A stretch of DNA of 64,000 bases, taken from Rothia kristinae NBRC 15354 (GTDB lineage Bacteria; Actinomycetota; Actinomycetes; Actinomycetales; Micrococcaceae). Location of the stretch: the NCBI RefSeq assembly GCF_001570865.1, contig NZ_BCSM01000007.1:56068-120067 (forward strand), in the 5' to 3' direction. Position 1 is the stretch's first letter. Each line of letters opens with the position of its first letter. The position numbers and the translations under genes are program-made. Under the pieces are notes generated by a model. It saw only the letters and a program-made list of their open reading frames with translations. It was not told the DNA's origin and did no database searches. Shown in pieces: positions 32,870 through 41,450 of this stretch.

Positions 32870-34077
32870 GAGCACTTGCCCTCGTGATCCGAGCACCAGC
32901 TCTGGTACTCCTCCACGTTCTTCTGATGCTCCGCGTAGGTCTTGGCGAACTTGGTCTCGCCGGTGTCCAGGTTGACCGTGACCCAGTAGTAGTAGTCGTT
33001 CTTCTGGGGGTTCTGCGCGGCCTGGATGGCCTTCAGTCCCGGCGAGCCGATGGGCCCCTCGGGCAGGCCCTTGTTGGCGAAGGTGTTGTACTTGTTGGAA
33101 GCGTCTTGCTTCTGCTCCGCGGTGATCTGGTAGGTCTTCTCCCCCAGCCCGTAGGCCACGGTCGCGTCGGACTGCAGGTACCCGTTGGTCTCCCCGCCGG
33201 GGTTGTCGATGCGGTTGTGGATCGCCCCGGCCACGGCGCGGTAGTCCTGCGGGGTGGCCTCGAACTCGAGGATCGAGGCGATGGTCAGCACGTCGAAGGT
33301 GTGCTGGTCCCCGGTGACCCCGGCGCTCTTCAGATCCGCTTTGGTCTTATCCACCATCTCGCGGATGATGTCCTCGGCGGTCGCGTCGGTCTTGAAGCGA
33401 TACTCCCCCGGGTGCAGGTAGCCCTCGAGGGAGGGGAACTGCGAGGGGATGCCGAACTTCGCCGGGTCCTTGTCCAGCTGCTCGAATTCCGAGACGGGGA
33501 TGCCGGTGCCGTCGGCGAGGGCCTTGAAGGCCTCGTCCTTGCGCAGGGTCTGGTTGATCGCGACGTAGTGCACCGCTTCCCCACCGGTGCCCAGCAGGGC
33601 GTCCACGGCGGCCTCGGAGCTCATCCGCTCCTGCAGCTGGAAGGTGCCGGGCTGGATGAAGGAGCCGTCGGACTTCTCCTCGTAGACGTCCACGAAGCGG
33701 CCCGCGTCGGCCACCACGCCCTTGTCCTCCAGGCCCTGGGCGATCTGCTGGTTGGTCTCCCCGGAGCTGACGGTGAAGGTCACGGCCGTGCCGTTGCCGT
33801 CCCCGTCGTAGTCCTTGGCCTGGAACAATCCGAGCTTGGGCCCCACGATCGCCCCGGAGACCACCAGGGCCAGGACGAAGACCAGCACCGCGGCCACCAG
33901 GGACTGCTGGCGCCGTTTCCGGCGTCGCCGGGCCTGCTCCGGAGTGATGTCCTCGTCCTCCACCCGCAGCCCGAGGACCCCATCGCGTCGGTCCGCGTCG
34001 CTGGGCGCGAGGATGTCGTGCAACCCGGCCTCGTCCTCGGACGAGGTGGGGCGTCGGCGTGTCGAGTCGTCGCTCAC
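32866..34077 (-). CDS. mltG: Endolytic transglycosylase MltG
   Basis: MltG is a membrane-bound lytic transglycosylase that terminates glycan strands. The 403-residue product has a charged cytoplasmic N-terminus ending in RRRRKRRQQ, one membrane helix (SLVAAVLVFVLALVVSGAIV, about residues 59-78), a LysM-like region, and the YceG-like catalytic domain. The catalytic glutamate is in IASILEFEA. GYLHPGEYRF, LQSDATVAYGLG, YNTF and GLPEGPIGSPG are family motifs. It overlaps ruvX (GTGA) and aroE (GTGA). The alaS-ruvX-mltG-aroE order is the usual actinobacterial one. Confidence 0.95.
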   Translation of the reverse strand: MSDDSTRRRPTSSEDEAGLHDILAPSDADRRDGVLGLRVEDEDITPEQARRRRKRRQQSLVAAVLVFVLALVVSGAIVGPKLGLFQAKDYDGDGNGTAVTFTVSSGETNQQIAQGLEDKGVVADAGRFVDVYEEKSDGSFIQPGTFQLQERMSSEAAVDALLGTGGEAVHYVAINQTLRKDEAFKALADGTGIPVSEFEQLDKDPAKFGIPSQFPSLEGYLHPGEYRFKTDATAEDIIREMVDKTKADLKSAGVTGDQHTFDVLTIASILEFEATPQDYRAVAGAIHNRIDNPGGETNGYLQSDATVAYGLGEKTYQITAEQKQDASNKYNTFANKGLPEGPIGSPGLKAIQAAQNPQKNDYYYWVTVNLDTGETKFAKTYAEHQKNVEEYQSWCSDHEGKCS

Positions 34078-34637
34078 GCGGGATCTCCGTTCTGCTCGGG
34101 CCTCGGCTCCGAGGTCGGATCGAGGTGCTGGGACCGGGCGTCCTCGCGCGGCACGGTGAGCGCTTCCACACGATACCCGGCCACGGCGCGATCGGCCTTC
34201 AGGGCGTCCAGGCTCTGCTGCAGGATGGCCACGGCCGCGACCTGGTCCACCATGGTCTTGAACCGGCGGGAGGAGACCCCCGCCTCGTGCAGGGACCGCT
34301 GGGCCGAGACGGTGCTCAGCCGCTCATCGACCAACCAGACGGGGATCTCGCGTCCCTCGGCGGCAAGCTCCGCCACCAGGCCGGAGGCGTAGTCCTCGGC
34401 CATCTGGGTGGAGGCCGAGGAGCCCCCCGACAGGGTGCGGGGCAGCCCGACGTAGACCTCGGCGACCTCGTGGATCTCCAGCAGGCGGCGCAGTACCCGC
34501 CGATCGGAATCCGTGTTGAGGTTGCGCTTGAGGGTCTTCAACGGGGTCGCGAGGATGCCGTCCGGATCGGACAGCGCCAGGCCGACGCGGGCGTTGCCCA
34601 CGTCGACGCCCATCCGCACGCCTCGGCTGAATCCCAT
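34074..34637 (-). CDS. ruvX: RuvX/YqgF-family Holliday junction resolvase-like protein
   Basis: YqgF proteins have an RNase H fold; they process pre-16S rRNA in some bacteria and resolve Holliday junctions in others. The 187-residue product has the first acidic motif in MGVDVGNARVGLALSDPDG, VYVGLPRTLSG, the second in PVWLVDERLSTVSA and the third near TMVDQVAAVAILQ. The C-terminal 35 residues are a charged extension. ATG 34637 has GGAGG 8 bases upstream. It follows alaS by 31 bases and overlaps mltG by 4. Confidence 0.93.
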   Translation of the reverse strand: MGFSRGVRMGVDVGNARVGLALSDPDGILATPLKTLKRNLNTDSDRRVLRRLLEIHEVAEVYVGLPRTLSGGSSASTQMAEDYASGLVAELAAEGREIPVWLVDERLSTVSAQRSLHEAGVSSRRFKTMVDQVAAVAILQQSLDALKADRAVAGYRVEALTVPREDARSQHLDPTSEPRPEQNGDPA

Positions 34638-34668
34638 TCCCGTGTCCTCCCGGCCCGTGGTGCGGCGG

Positions 34669-37353
34669 CTACTTCGCCGCGGTCGCGATCTGGCCGGCGA
34701 CGGCCTCCAGGGCCTCGGCGATCTTGGCCGGGTTCTGACCGCCGCCCTGGGCCAGATCATCCTTGCCGCCGCCCCCGCCGCCGAGGATCCCGGCGGCGGT
34801 GCGCACCAGCTGACCGGCCTTGATCCCGGCGTCGCGGGCGCCCTGGTTGGTGGCCACGACGATCACGGGATGGCCCTTGGCCTCGGCGGCCACCGCCACC
34901 ACGGCCGGGTCCTCCCCGAGCCGGTGGCGCAGATCCGTGGCCAGGCCCCGGGCGTCGTCGGCGGGGATCTGCCCGGCGTCGTGGGTGAGCACGCGGATCC
35001 CGGAGATCAGCTCGGCGGACTCGGTGAGCTTGCCGGCCTCGGCCTGCAGCTTCTCCCGGCGCAGCTTCTCCAGCTCCTTCTCCGCGGACTTCAGCTTCTC
35101 CAGGGTCTGACCGATGCGCTCGGGCAGCTCGGCGGAGGACTGGACCCGCATCAGGGAGGTGAGCTGGTTGACGAGGGTGCGCTCGGCGGCCAGGTGGTTG
35201 AAGGAGTCCAGGCCCACCAGGGCCTCCACGCGCCGGTTCCCGGAGCCCACGGAGGCCTCCGAGAGCAGGGACAGGGAGCCGATCTCCGCGGAGGACCCGA
35301 CGTGGGTCCCCCCACACAGCTCGCGGGAGAAGTCCCCGTTGATCTCCACCACGCGCACGATGTCCCCGTACTTCTCCCCGAACAGGCTCATCGCGCCCAT
35401 GGCCTTGGCCTCGGCCAGCGGCATCTCGCGGGTGATGACCTCGTAGTTGTCGCGGATCGCGGTGTTGGAGACCTCCTCGACCTCCGCCTGCACGGATTCG
35501 GACAGCCCCTCGTTCCACGCGAAGTCGAAGCGCAGGTAGCCCTCCTTGTTGAAGGAGCCGCGCTGCACGGCCTCGGGGCCCAGCACCCGGTGCAGGGCCG
35601 CGTGCACGATGTGCGTGCCGGAGTGGGCCTTCTCGGCGTCCTTGCGCCGCTGCACGTCCACCTGGGCGACCGCCGCGGCACCCGCGGGGACCTCGCCCTC
35701 GGTGACGACGCCGCGGTGAACGCTCAGGCCCTTAACCGGCTGCTGCACGTCCTTGACGCGGATCGAGAAGCCGTTGCCGGAGATCGTGCCGGTGTCGGCG
35801 GCCTGACCGCCGGCCTCGGCGTAGAACGGGGTCTCATCCAGCACCAGGTCGATCTCCTGCCCGGCCGAGGCGGCCGGAACGGTGGCCCCGCCGACCAGGA
35901 TCGCGCGGATCGCGGATTCGGTGCGCAGCTGGGTGTAGCCGGTGAACACGGAGCCGCGCTCGTCGGCCAGCTGGCGCAGCACGTGCAGGTCCGCGTGCCC
36001 GCCCTTCTTGGCCCGGGCATCGGCCTGGGCGCGGTGACGCTGCTCCTCCATGAGCTCGCGGAAGGAGGCCTCATCCACCGAGACCCCGGCCTCGGCGGCC
36101 ATCTCCAGGGTCAGGTCGATGGGGAAGCCGTAGGTGTCATGCAGGGTGAAGGCGTCCTCGCCGGTCACGGCGTGGCCTTCGGCCTTGGCCGCGGTGACGG
36201 CCTCGTTGAGCCGGCTGGTCCCGGACTCGATGGTGCGCAGGAACGCCTTCTCCTCGGCGTAGGCGACCCGGGAGATGCGCTCGAAGTCCCGCTCGACCTC
36301 GGGAAACGCGCCCTTCATGGCGTCGCGGGAGGCCGGCAGCAGCACGGGCAGGCAGGCCTCGGTGACCCCGAGCAGGCGCATCGCGCGGATGGCGCGGCGC
36401 AGCAGGCGGCGCAGGATGTAGCCGCGGCCCTCGTTGGAGGGGGTCACCCCGTCGCTGATCAGCATGAGGGAGGAGCGGACGTGGTCGGCGACCACGCGCA
36501 TGCGCACGTCGTCCTCGTAGCCGGGGTCCTTCGCGGACTCCGAGCCGGAGTAGCGCTTGCCGGACAGCTCGGCCGCGGCGTCCAGGACGGGGCGGACCTG
36601 GTCGGTCTCGTAGAAGTTCTCCACGCCCTGCAGGAGCATGGCCAGGCGCTCCACGCCCAGGCCGGTGTCGATGTTCTTCTTCGGCAGCTCCCCGAGGATC
36701 TCGAAGTCGTCCTTGCCGATGCCCTCGCCGCGCTGGAACTGCATGAACACGAGGTTCCAGATCTCGATGTAGCGGTCGTCGTCGGCCGCCGGCCCGCCCT
36801 CCTTGCCGTAGGCGGGGCCGCGGTCGTAGAAGATCTCGGAGTCCGGGCCGGCGGGGCCGGGCTGGCCGGTGGACCAGTAGTTCTCCTTCATGTCCATCCG
36901 CTGCACCCGCTCCGCGGGCACCCCGACCTCGCGGGTCCACAGGTCGTAGGCCTCCTGGTCTCCCTCGTAGACGGTGACCCACAGCCGCTCCGGGTCCAGG
37001 CCGTAGCCGCCCTCGGAGACCGGGGAGGTCAGCAGGTTCCAGGCCCACGGGATCACCTCGGCCTTGAAGTAGTCGCCGAAGGAGAAGTTCCCGGCCATCT
37101 GGAAGAAGGTACCGTGCCGGGCGGTCTTGCCGACCTCCTCGATGTCCAGGGTGCGGATGCACTTCTGCACGGAGACCGCGCGGGAGTACGGGGCGGTCTC
37201 CTGGCCGAGGAAGTAGGGGATGAACGGGACCATGCCGGCGATGGTGAACATCGAGCCGGGCGCGTTGGAGACCAGCGAGGCCGAGGGGACCACGGTGTGG
37301 CCTCGTTCGGCGAAGTAGTCGGTCCAGCGCTGGGAGATTTCCTGGGAGAGCAT
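34669..37353 (-). CDS. alaS: Alanyl-tRNA synthetase
   Basis: This class II synthetase charges tRNA(Ala). The 894-residue product has the aminoacylation core (FTIAGMVPFIPYFLG, FFQMAGNFSFGDYF, LGVERLAML), the editing domain with the zinc-binding HSGTHIVH and CGGTHVG, a coiled coil (LEKLKSAEKELEKLRREKLQ) and the C-Ala domain ending in a glycine run GGGGGGKDDLAQGG. Length is normal. It follows the small membrane protein by 2 bases and leads into ruvX. Confidence 0.97.
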   Translation of the reverse strand: MLSQEISQRWTDYFAERGHTVVPSASLVSNAPGSMFTIAGMVPFIPYFLGQETAPYSRAVSVQKCIRTLDIEEVGKTARHGTFFQMAGNFSFGDYFKAEVIPWAWNLLTSPVSEGGYGLDPERLWVTVYEGDQEAYDLWTREVGVPAERVQRMDMKENYWSTGQPGPAGPDSEIFYDRGPAYGKEGGPAADDDRYIEIWNLVFMQFQRGEGIGKDDFEILGELPKKNIDTGLGVERLAMLLQGVENFYETDQVRPVLDAAAELSGKRYSGSESAKDPGYEDDVRMRVVADHVRSSLMLISDGVTPSNEGRGYILRRLLRRAIRAMRLLGVTEACLPVLLPASRDAMKGAFPEVERDFERISRVAYAEEKAFLRTIESGTSRLNEAVTAAKAEGHAVTGEDAFTLHDTYGFPIDLTLEMAAEAGVSVDEASFRELMEEQRHRAQADARAKKGGHADLHVLRQLADERGSVFTGYTQLRTESAIRAILVGGATVPAASAGQEIDLVLDETPFYAEAGGQAADTGTISGNGFSIRVKDVQQPVKGLSVHRGVVTEGEVPAGAAAVAQVDVQRRKDAEKAHSGTHIVHAALHRVLGPEAVQRGSFNKEGYLRFDFAWNEGLSESVQAEVEEVSNTAIRDNYEVITREMPLAEAKAMGAMSLFGEKYGDIVRVVEINGDFSRELCGGTHVGSSAEIGSLSLLSEASVGSGNRRVEALVGLDSFNHLAAERTLVNQLTSLMRVQSSAELPERIGQTLEKLKSAEKELEKLRREKLQAEAGKLTESAELISGIRVLTHDAGQIPADDARGLATDLRHRLGEDPAVVAVAAEAKGHPVIVVATNQGARDAGIKAGQLVRTAAGILGGGGGGKDDLAQGGGQNPAKIAEALEAVAGQIATAAK

Positions 37354-37355
37354 GC

Positions 37356-37808
37356 TCAGCGGTCGTCCTTCTCGGTGGGGCTCGTGGTGGTCTCGGCGTC
37401 GTGGGCCTGCGGGGGCGGCGCGGCGCTGACGTCTCGGGGTGCGATGTGCTGCGGCGGCTGCGGCGGCAGGGGCCGGTCCCAGCTGTCCAGGGAGCCGGGG
37501 CGCAGGTCCCGCTGCTGGGCCGCGTAGCGGCGGTTCAGCTCGGATTCCTTCTCCGCCATGCCCTGCTTCACGGTCGCGGCGAAGCGCACGGCCTTCAGGG
37601 CCCCGGCGCGCAGCGGGGCGGCGGCGGAGGAGCTCCAGAAGCGGGCCATGGCGTTTCCTCCCGGGCTCGGGGTCTGCTCGGACAGCGCGGAGGGCCCGCG
37701 CAGCACCAGCTCGCGTCCGGTGCGCACGACGGCGGGGCCGCGGCGGGCCGCGAAGTATCCCGCGGCCGCACCGGCCAGGGTCAGTGCGGCCTTGGACCAG
37801 AAGCTCAT
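37356..37808 (-). CDS. Small membrane-associated protein between DUF948 gene and alaS (DUF6167-like)
   Basis: The 150-residue product has a short N-terminal hydrophobic segment (AALTLAGAAAGYFAARRG, residues 7-24), then a basic and Ser/Ala region, and an amphipathic stretch (LRAGALKAVRFAATVKQGMAEKE split over the segment). The C-terminal half is Pro/Gln/Ala-rich and probably disordered. A protein of this type usually sits between the DUF948 gene and alaS in Actinobacteria. The ATG overlaps the upstream stop by 4 bases. Function unknown; the family name is from memory of the gene order. Confidence 0.65.
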   Translation of the reverse strand: MSFWSKAALTLAGAAAGYFAARRGPAVVRTGRELVLRGPSALSEQTPSPGGNAMARFWSSSAAAPLRAGALKAVRFAATVKQGMAEKESELNRRYAAQQRDLRPGSLDSWDRPLPPQPPQHIAPRDVSAAPPPQAHDAETTTSPTEKDDR

Positions 37809-38200
37809 GCGCTCTCCTCCGTGGGGCCTGCGGGATCGGCGGCCTGGGTCTCGCCGTCGCGGCCGCGGAAGGCCTTGCGCACGCCGTAGGAGAAGGAGGC
37901 GACCTTGATCAGGGGCTGGCCGACCGTGGAGGCGACCAGGCTGGACAGGGCGGAGACGTTCGCGGAGGCGTCGGAGACGTTGTCGGTGATCCCGTCCACC
38001 TTCTCCAGCTGGGTGTTGGTGGTGGCCACCGTGCGGGTGACCTCGTCGATCAGCGGGCCGGTGCCCTCGTTGAGCTGGCGCACGGTCACGCGCAGCTCAT
38101 CGAAGACCCGTCCGAGCTTGACGATGGGCAGGGCCAGCAGGGCCACCAGCACGGCGAAGACGCCGGCGGCGATGAGCCCCGCGATCGATCCGACCGTCAT
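37805..38200 (-). CDS. DUF948 domain membrane protein
   Basis: The 131-residue product starts with a membrane helix (VGSIAGLIAAGVFAVLVALLALPI split across residues 3-26). A helical, t-SNARE-like region follows (ELRVTVRQLNEGTGPLIDE, VTRTVATTNTQLEKVDGITD, NVSDASANVSALSSLV), typical of DUF948. The C-terminus is a charged tail. ATG 38200 was chosen over an upstream TTG because the helix begins right after it. It lies between rpsD and alaS. Role unknown; a cell-envelope scaffold is possible. Confidence 0.8.
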   Translation of the reverse strand: MTVGSIAGLIAAGVFAVLVALLALPIVKLGRVFDELRVTVRQLNEGTGPLIDEVTRTVATTNTQLEKVDGITDNVSDASANVSALSSLVASTVGQPLIKVASFSYGVRKAFRGRDGETQAADPAGPTEESA

Positions 38201-38362
38201 GTGCGCAACCGTCTCCTCGCAGGTGGTGGTCAAAGGTGTGCTGCGGCGGTCCGGGCAGGACCGCCGGGTCCCGGCGTCGTGACCGAACCGTGACCGTTTC
38301 CAGCCTAGGTTATCAGCAGGTCCGACGCGCTCCCCCGGTCCTCGGCACGGGGCGGGAACGGG

Positions 38363-38397
38363 GACGGCCCGCGACGCGGGCTGCGTCGCGGGCCGTC
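38363..38397 (-). terminator. Strong hairpin after rpsD (15-bp stem, no U-tract)
   Basis: ACGGCCCGCGACGC (38364-38377) is the exact complement of GCGTCGCGGGCCGT (38383-38396), with a 5-base loop; a G-C pair extends the stem to 15. It starts 16 bases past the rpsD stop. It has no T-run. It separates rpsD from the DUF948 gene, which has TAACCT/TAGGCT -10-like sequences at 38302-38312. Confidence 0.75.
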
Positions 38398-38413
38398 TCC
38401 CGTGGGGATCGGG

Positions 38414-39055
38414 CTACGCCATGCGGGCGTAGTACTCGACCACCAGCTGCTCCTCGCAGGTGACGGGGATCTCGGGGCGCTTGGGGGCGCGCTCGAGCTT
38501 GGCGTGCAGCTTGTCGATCTCGACGTTCAGGTACGGCGGGGTCGGGGGCAGCACGTCCTGGTTGGCGCCGGTGGCGGCCACCTGGAAGGGGTCCATCTTC
38601 TCCGAGCGCGGGTGCACGTGGATCAGCTGGCCCGGCTTCACGCGGAAGGAGGGGCGGTCCACGCGCACACCGTCGACCATGATGTGACGGTGCACGACCA
38701 TCTGGCGGGCCTGGGTGATGGTCCGGGCGAAGCCGGAGCGCAGCACCAGGGCATCCAGGCGGGTCTCGAGCTGCTCGACCAGGTTCTCACCGGTCTGGCC
38801 CTCGGTGCGCTTGGCCTCGGCGTAGGCGCGGCGCATCTGCGCCTCGCGGATGTTGTACTGCGCGCGCAGACGCTGCTTCTCGCGCAGACGCACGGCGTAG
38901 TCGGAGTCCTGCCGACGACGGGCGCGCCCGTGCTGGCCGGGGCCGTAGGGGCGGCGCTCGAAGTACTTCTCGGCCTTCGGGGTCAGCGGGATCCCGAGGG
39001 CGCGGGACTTGCGGACGAGGTTGCGCGCCCGCTTGGTCTTGGTGGTAGTAGCCAA
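38414..39055 (-). CDS. rpsD: 30S ribosomal protein S4 (cysteine-free type)
   Basis: S4 nucleates 30S assembly. The 213-residue product has the N-terminal domain with [13 protein letters not shown] and [16 protein letters not shown], and the S4 RNA-binding domain from [15 protein letters not shown] through [15 protein letters not shown]. The N-terminus ([17 protein letters not shown]) has no zinc-binding cysteines; the only cysteine is near the C-terminus. This is therefore the zinc-independent form. It has its own promoter and a leader of about 190 bases, and a strong hairpin follows its stop. Confidence 0.97.
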   Translation of the reverse strand: MATTTKTKRARNLVRKSRALGIPLTPKAEKYFERRPYGPGQHGRARRRQDSDYAVRLREKQRLRAQYNIREAQMRRAYAEAKRTEGQTGENLVEQLETRLDALVLRSGFARTITQARQMVVHRHIMVDGVRVDRPSFRVKPGQLIHVHPRSEKMDPFQVAATGANQDVLPPTPPYLNVEIDKLHAKLERAPKRPEIPVTCEEQLVVEYYARMA

Positions 39056-39079
39056 GGATTGCCTTTCATGCGGTTGGCG

Positions 39080-39153
39080 CGGGCTCAGCGGGAGCCCGCC
39101 CCATTTGTTCTGGTGTCAACTGGCCTCCGGGATCCGCGCACGGTTTTGCGCGG
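39080..39153 (-). promoter_or_regulatory. Two hairpins in the long rpsD leader
   Basis: The rpsD leader contains an 8-bp perfect hairpin (GCGGGCTC at 39080-39087 with GAGCCCGC at 39093-39100, 5-base loop), 24 bases before the ATG. A 7-bp hairpin lies further upstream (39134-39140 with 39147-39153, 6-base loop). S4 represses its own mRNA in several bacteria, so a feedback site is plausible, but I do not recognise a known S4-leader consensus. Confidence 0.5.
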
Positions 39154-39253
39154 CGGAGAGCGCGGGTCAGCCGCTACCCTTGCTGCCACCGCGGTCGGTG
39201 ATCATCCCGGGGGTCGGGATGCGTTTCGTCCACGGCGTGCCAGACAGCGCCCC

Positions 39254-39282
39254 ACTCTACGGCACGCGGGCCGGGCTGTCAG
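39254..39282 (-). promoter_or_regulatory. Promoter of rpsD (CTGACA-17-TAGAGT)
   Basis: On the minus strand CTGACA (39277-39282) and TAGAGT (39254-39259) are separated by exactly 17 bases. This is the best -35/-10 pair in the window. It predicts a start near 39247 and a leader of about 190 bases. Confidence 0.68.
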
Positions 39283-39315
39283 GTCACCGGGCCGACCGGG
39301 CGAGGGTGCCTCTGG

Positions 39316-40848
39316 TCACGGCGTCCCGCCCGCGTCCCCGCCCGCTCGGGGTCGGCGGCCGCGCAGGATGTCGCGCAGGATCCCCAGTCGCCGCTTCACG
39401 GTCCGCTCCGCCCCGTACTCAGTGGGCCGGTAGTACTGGGCGTCGCGCAGGGTGTCCGGCAGGTACTGCTGGGGGGCCACGGCGTGGGGCACGTCGTGCG
39501 GGTAGACGTACCCCTTTCCGTGTCCGTGGGCGGCGGCCCCGCCGTAGTGGGCATCGCGCAGGTGCGGGGGCACGACGCCGGAGCGCCCGGCGCGCACGTC
39601 GGCCTGCGCGGCGTCGATCGCCCGGATGACGGCGTTGGACTTCGGGGCGGTGGCCAGGTGGATCACGGCCTGGGCGAGGTTGATCCGGGCCTCGGGCAGC
39701 CCGATCAGCTGCACCGCCTGGGCGGCGGCCACCGCGGTCTGCAGCGCGGTGGGATCGGCCATGCCGATGTCCTCGCTGGCGTGGACCACGATGCGCCGGG
39801 CGATGAACCGCGGGTCCTCCCCCGCCTCGATCATCCGGGCCAGGTAGTGCAGGGCGGCGTCCGGATCCGAGCCGCGGATGGACTTGATGAACGCGCTGAT
39901 GACGTCGTAGTGCTGATCCCCCGCCCGGTCGTAGCGCAGCGCGGCCCGGTCCGTGGCCTCCTCGGCGTGCGCCGCCGTGACCACCACGGCGGCGGGTTCG
40001 GCCCCCGGCTGCGTCGCCTCCGCGGCCTCGTCCCCGGCCTCCTCGCCGACCGGTTCGGCCCGGTCGTGTGCGGCCTCGGCGTGGCCGAAGGCGACGGCCG
40101 CGGCGGCCTCTAGGGTGGTCAGGGCCCGCCGGGCGTCCCCGGAGGCCAGCTGCACCAGGTGATCCCGGGCCTCCTCCTCCAGCGTCACGGTCCCGTTGAG
40201 CCCGCGCGGATCGGCGACGGCCCGGTCGATCAGCGCGGCGATGTCCGCGTCCTCCAGCGGGGTGAGGGTGACCAGCAGGGAGCGGGAGAGCAGCGGGGAG
40301 ATCACCGAGAAGCTCGGGTTCTCGGTGGTCGCGGCCACCAGCACCACCCAGCGGTTCTCCACCCCGGGCAGCAGGGCATCCTGCTGGGCCTTGGTGAAGC
40401 GGTGGATCTCATCCAGGAACAGCACGGTGGTGATGCCGTGCAGGTCCCGGTCATCCAGGGCCTGCTCCATCACCGCGCGCACATCCTTGACCCCGGCGGT
40501 GATCGCGGACAGCTCCACGAACTTCCTCCCGGAACCGCGGGCGATGACGTGGGCGATGGTGGTCTTGCCGGTGCCGGGCGGGCCCCACAGGATCACGGAG
40601 CTGGGTCCGGCCGGGCCGGCGTCCTCCCCGGCGAGCACCCGCAGCGGGGAGCCGGGCTTCAGAGCATGGGCCTGCCCCACGATCTCCTCGACGGTGCGCG
40701 GGCGCATCCGCACCGCCAGCGGGCTGCGGGCGCCGGCGGACCGGCCGTTCGCAGGGCCGGGGGCGGGCGTGCGGGATCCGCCGCGTCCGGTACGCCCGCG
40801 GGCGGGGGCGGCCGCGGCGTCGTCGTCGCCGAACAGGGACTGGGTCAT
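39316..40848 (-). CDS. rarA: Replication-associated recombination protein RarA (MgsA)
   Basis: RarA is a AAA+ ATPase related to clamp loaders that acts at blocked forks. The 510-residue product has Walker [11 protein letters not shown] (about residues 90-99), Walker B FLDEIHRF, sensor 1 AATTENPSF, and the C-terminal tetramerisation region with [20 protein letters not shown] and [18 protein letters not shown]. The N-terminal 45 residues are Gly/Pro/Arg-rich. An extra Ala/Glu-rich stretch (about residues 250-300) interrupts the family sequence just before [10 protein letters not shown]. It precedes dtd by 25 bases. Confidence 0.94.
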   Translation of the reverse strand: MTQSLFGDDDAAAAPARGRTGRGGSRTPAPGPANGRSAGARSPLAVRMRPRTVEEIVGQAHALKPGSPLRVLAGEDAGPAGPSSVILWGPPGTGKTTIAHVIARGSGRKFVELSAITAGVKDVRAVMEQALDDRDLHGITTVLFLDEIHRFTKAQQDALLPGVENRWVVLVAATTENPSFSVISPLLSRSLLVTLTPLEDADIAALIDRAVADPRGLNGTVTLEEEARDHLVQLASGDARRALTTLEAAAAVAFGHAEAAHDRAEPVGEEAGDEAAEATQPGAEPAAVVVTAAHAEEATDRAALRYDRAGDQHYDVISAFIKSIRGSDPDAALHYLARMIEAGEDPRFIARRIVVHASEDIGMADPTALQTAVAAAQAVQLIGLPEARINLAQAVIHLATAPKSNAVIRAIDAAQADVRAGRSGVVPPHLRDAHYGGAAAHGHGKGYVYPHDVPHAVAPQQYLPDTLRDAQYYRPTEYGAERTVKRRLGILRDILRGRRPRAGGDAGGTP

Positions 40849-40873
40849 GGTGAGGGCTCGGCCTTCCCGCCGG

Positions 40874-41326
40874 TCACAGGTCCGCGGTGTCCAGGATGAG
40901 GGTGACCGGCCCGTCGTTGGTCAGCTGGACCCGCATGTGCGCGCCGAAGCGCCCGGTGGCCACGGTAGCCCCGAGATCCCGCAGGGCCTGCACGTAGGCG
41001 TCGACGATCGGCTCGGAGGCGGGCCCGGGGGCGGCCGCGGACCAGGAGGGGCGCCGGCCCTTCCGGGCGTCCCCGTAGAGGGTGAACTGGCTGACGGCCA
41101 GGATCGGGGCGTCCAGGTCCGCGCAGGAGCGCTCCCCGTCCAGCAGCCGCAGGCGCCAGGTCTTCTCCGCGAGCTTGGCTGCCTCGTCGGGTCCGTCCCC
41201 GTGGGTCACGCCCACCAGGGCCAGCAGGCCCGGGCCCTCGATCGCGCTCACGACCTCGGGCTCTCCCCCGTCCTCGGGGACGACCGTGACTTCGGCGGTG
41301 CTGACTCTCTGCAGGACGATGCGCAT
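40874..41326 (-). CDS. dtd: D-aminoacyl-tRNA deacylase
   Basis: Dtd removes D-amino acids, and glycine from tRNA(Ala), before they enter translation. The 150-residue product begins [15 protein letters not shown] and carries both active-site motifs, [18 protein letters not shown] and [11 protein letters not shown] (with the catalytic threonine). Length is normal. The ATG lies 6 bases after TACGGT, suggesting its own leaderless transcript. It lies between aspS and rarA, downstream of a large inverted repeat. Confidence 0.95.
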   Translation of the reverse strand: MRIVLQRVSTAEVTVVPEDGGEPEVVSAIEGPGLLALVGVTHGDGPDEAAKLAEKTWRLRLLDGERSCADLDAPILAVSQFTLYGDARKGRRPSWSAAAPGPASEPIVDAYVQALRDLGATVATGRFGAHMRVQLTNDGPVTLILDTADL

Positions 41327-41332
41327 GGTCCC

Positions 41333-41338
41333 ACCGTA
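41333..41338 (-). promoter_or_regulatory. -10 hexamer TACGGT for leaderless dtd
   Basis: TACGGT on the minus strand ends 6 bases (GGGACC) before the dtd ATG; no Shine-Dalgarno sequence is present. Confidence 0.5.
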
Positions 41339-41365
41339 GCCGACGGCGCCGAGCTCACCTCCGTC

Positions 41366-41430
41366 GAGACCGCACGAAACGGCCGAGACCGCACCCGTCG
41401 GGCGCGGTCTCGGCCATGATGTGCGGTCTC
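41366..41430. repeat. Nested inverted repeat between aspS and dtd (four copies of GAGACCGC)
   Basis: The outer arms GAGACCGCAC (41366-41375) and GTGCGGTCTC (41421-41430) and the inner arms GGCCGAGACCGC (41381-41392) and GCGGTCTCGGCC (41404-41415) are exact complements. A 5 by 5 internal loop and an 11-base apical loop separate them. The same octamer thus occurs twice in each orientation, so alternative pairings are possible. It lies 21 bases past the aspS stop and probably terminates aspS transcription; it has no T-run. Confidence 0.7.
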
Positions 41431-41450
41431 GGCGGGTTCGCCGACGTCGG

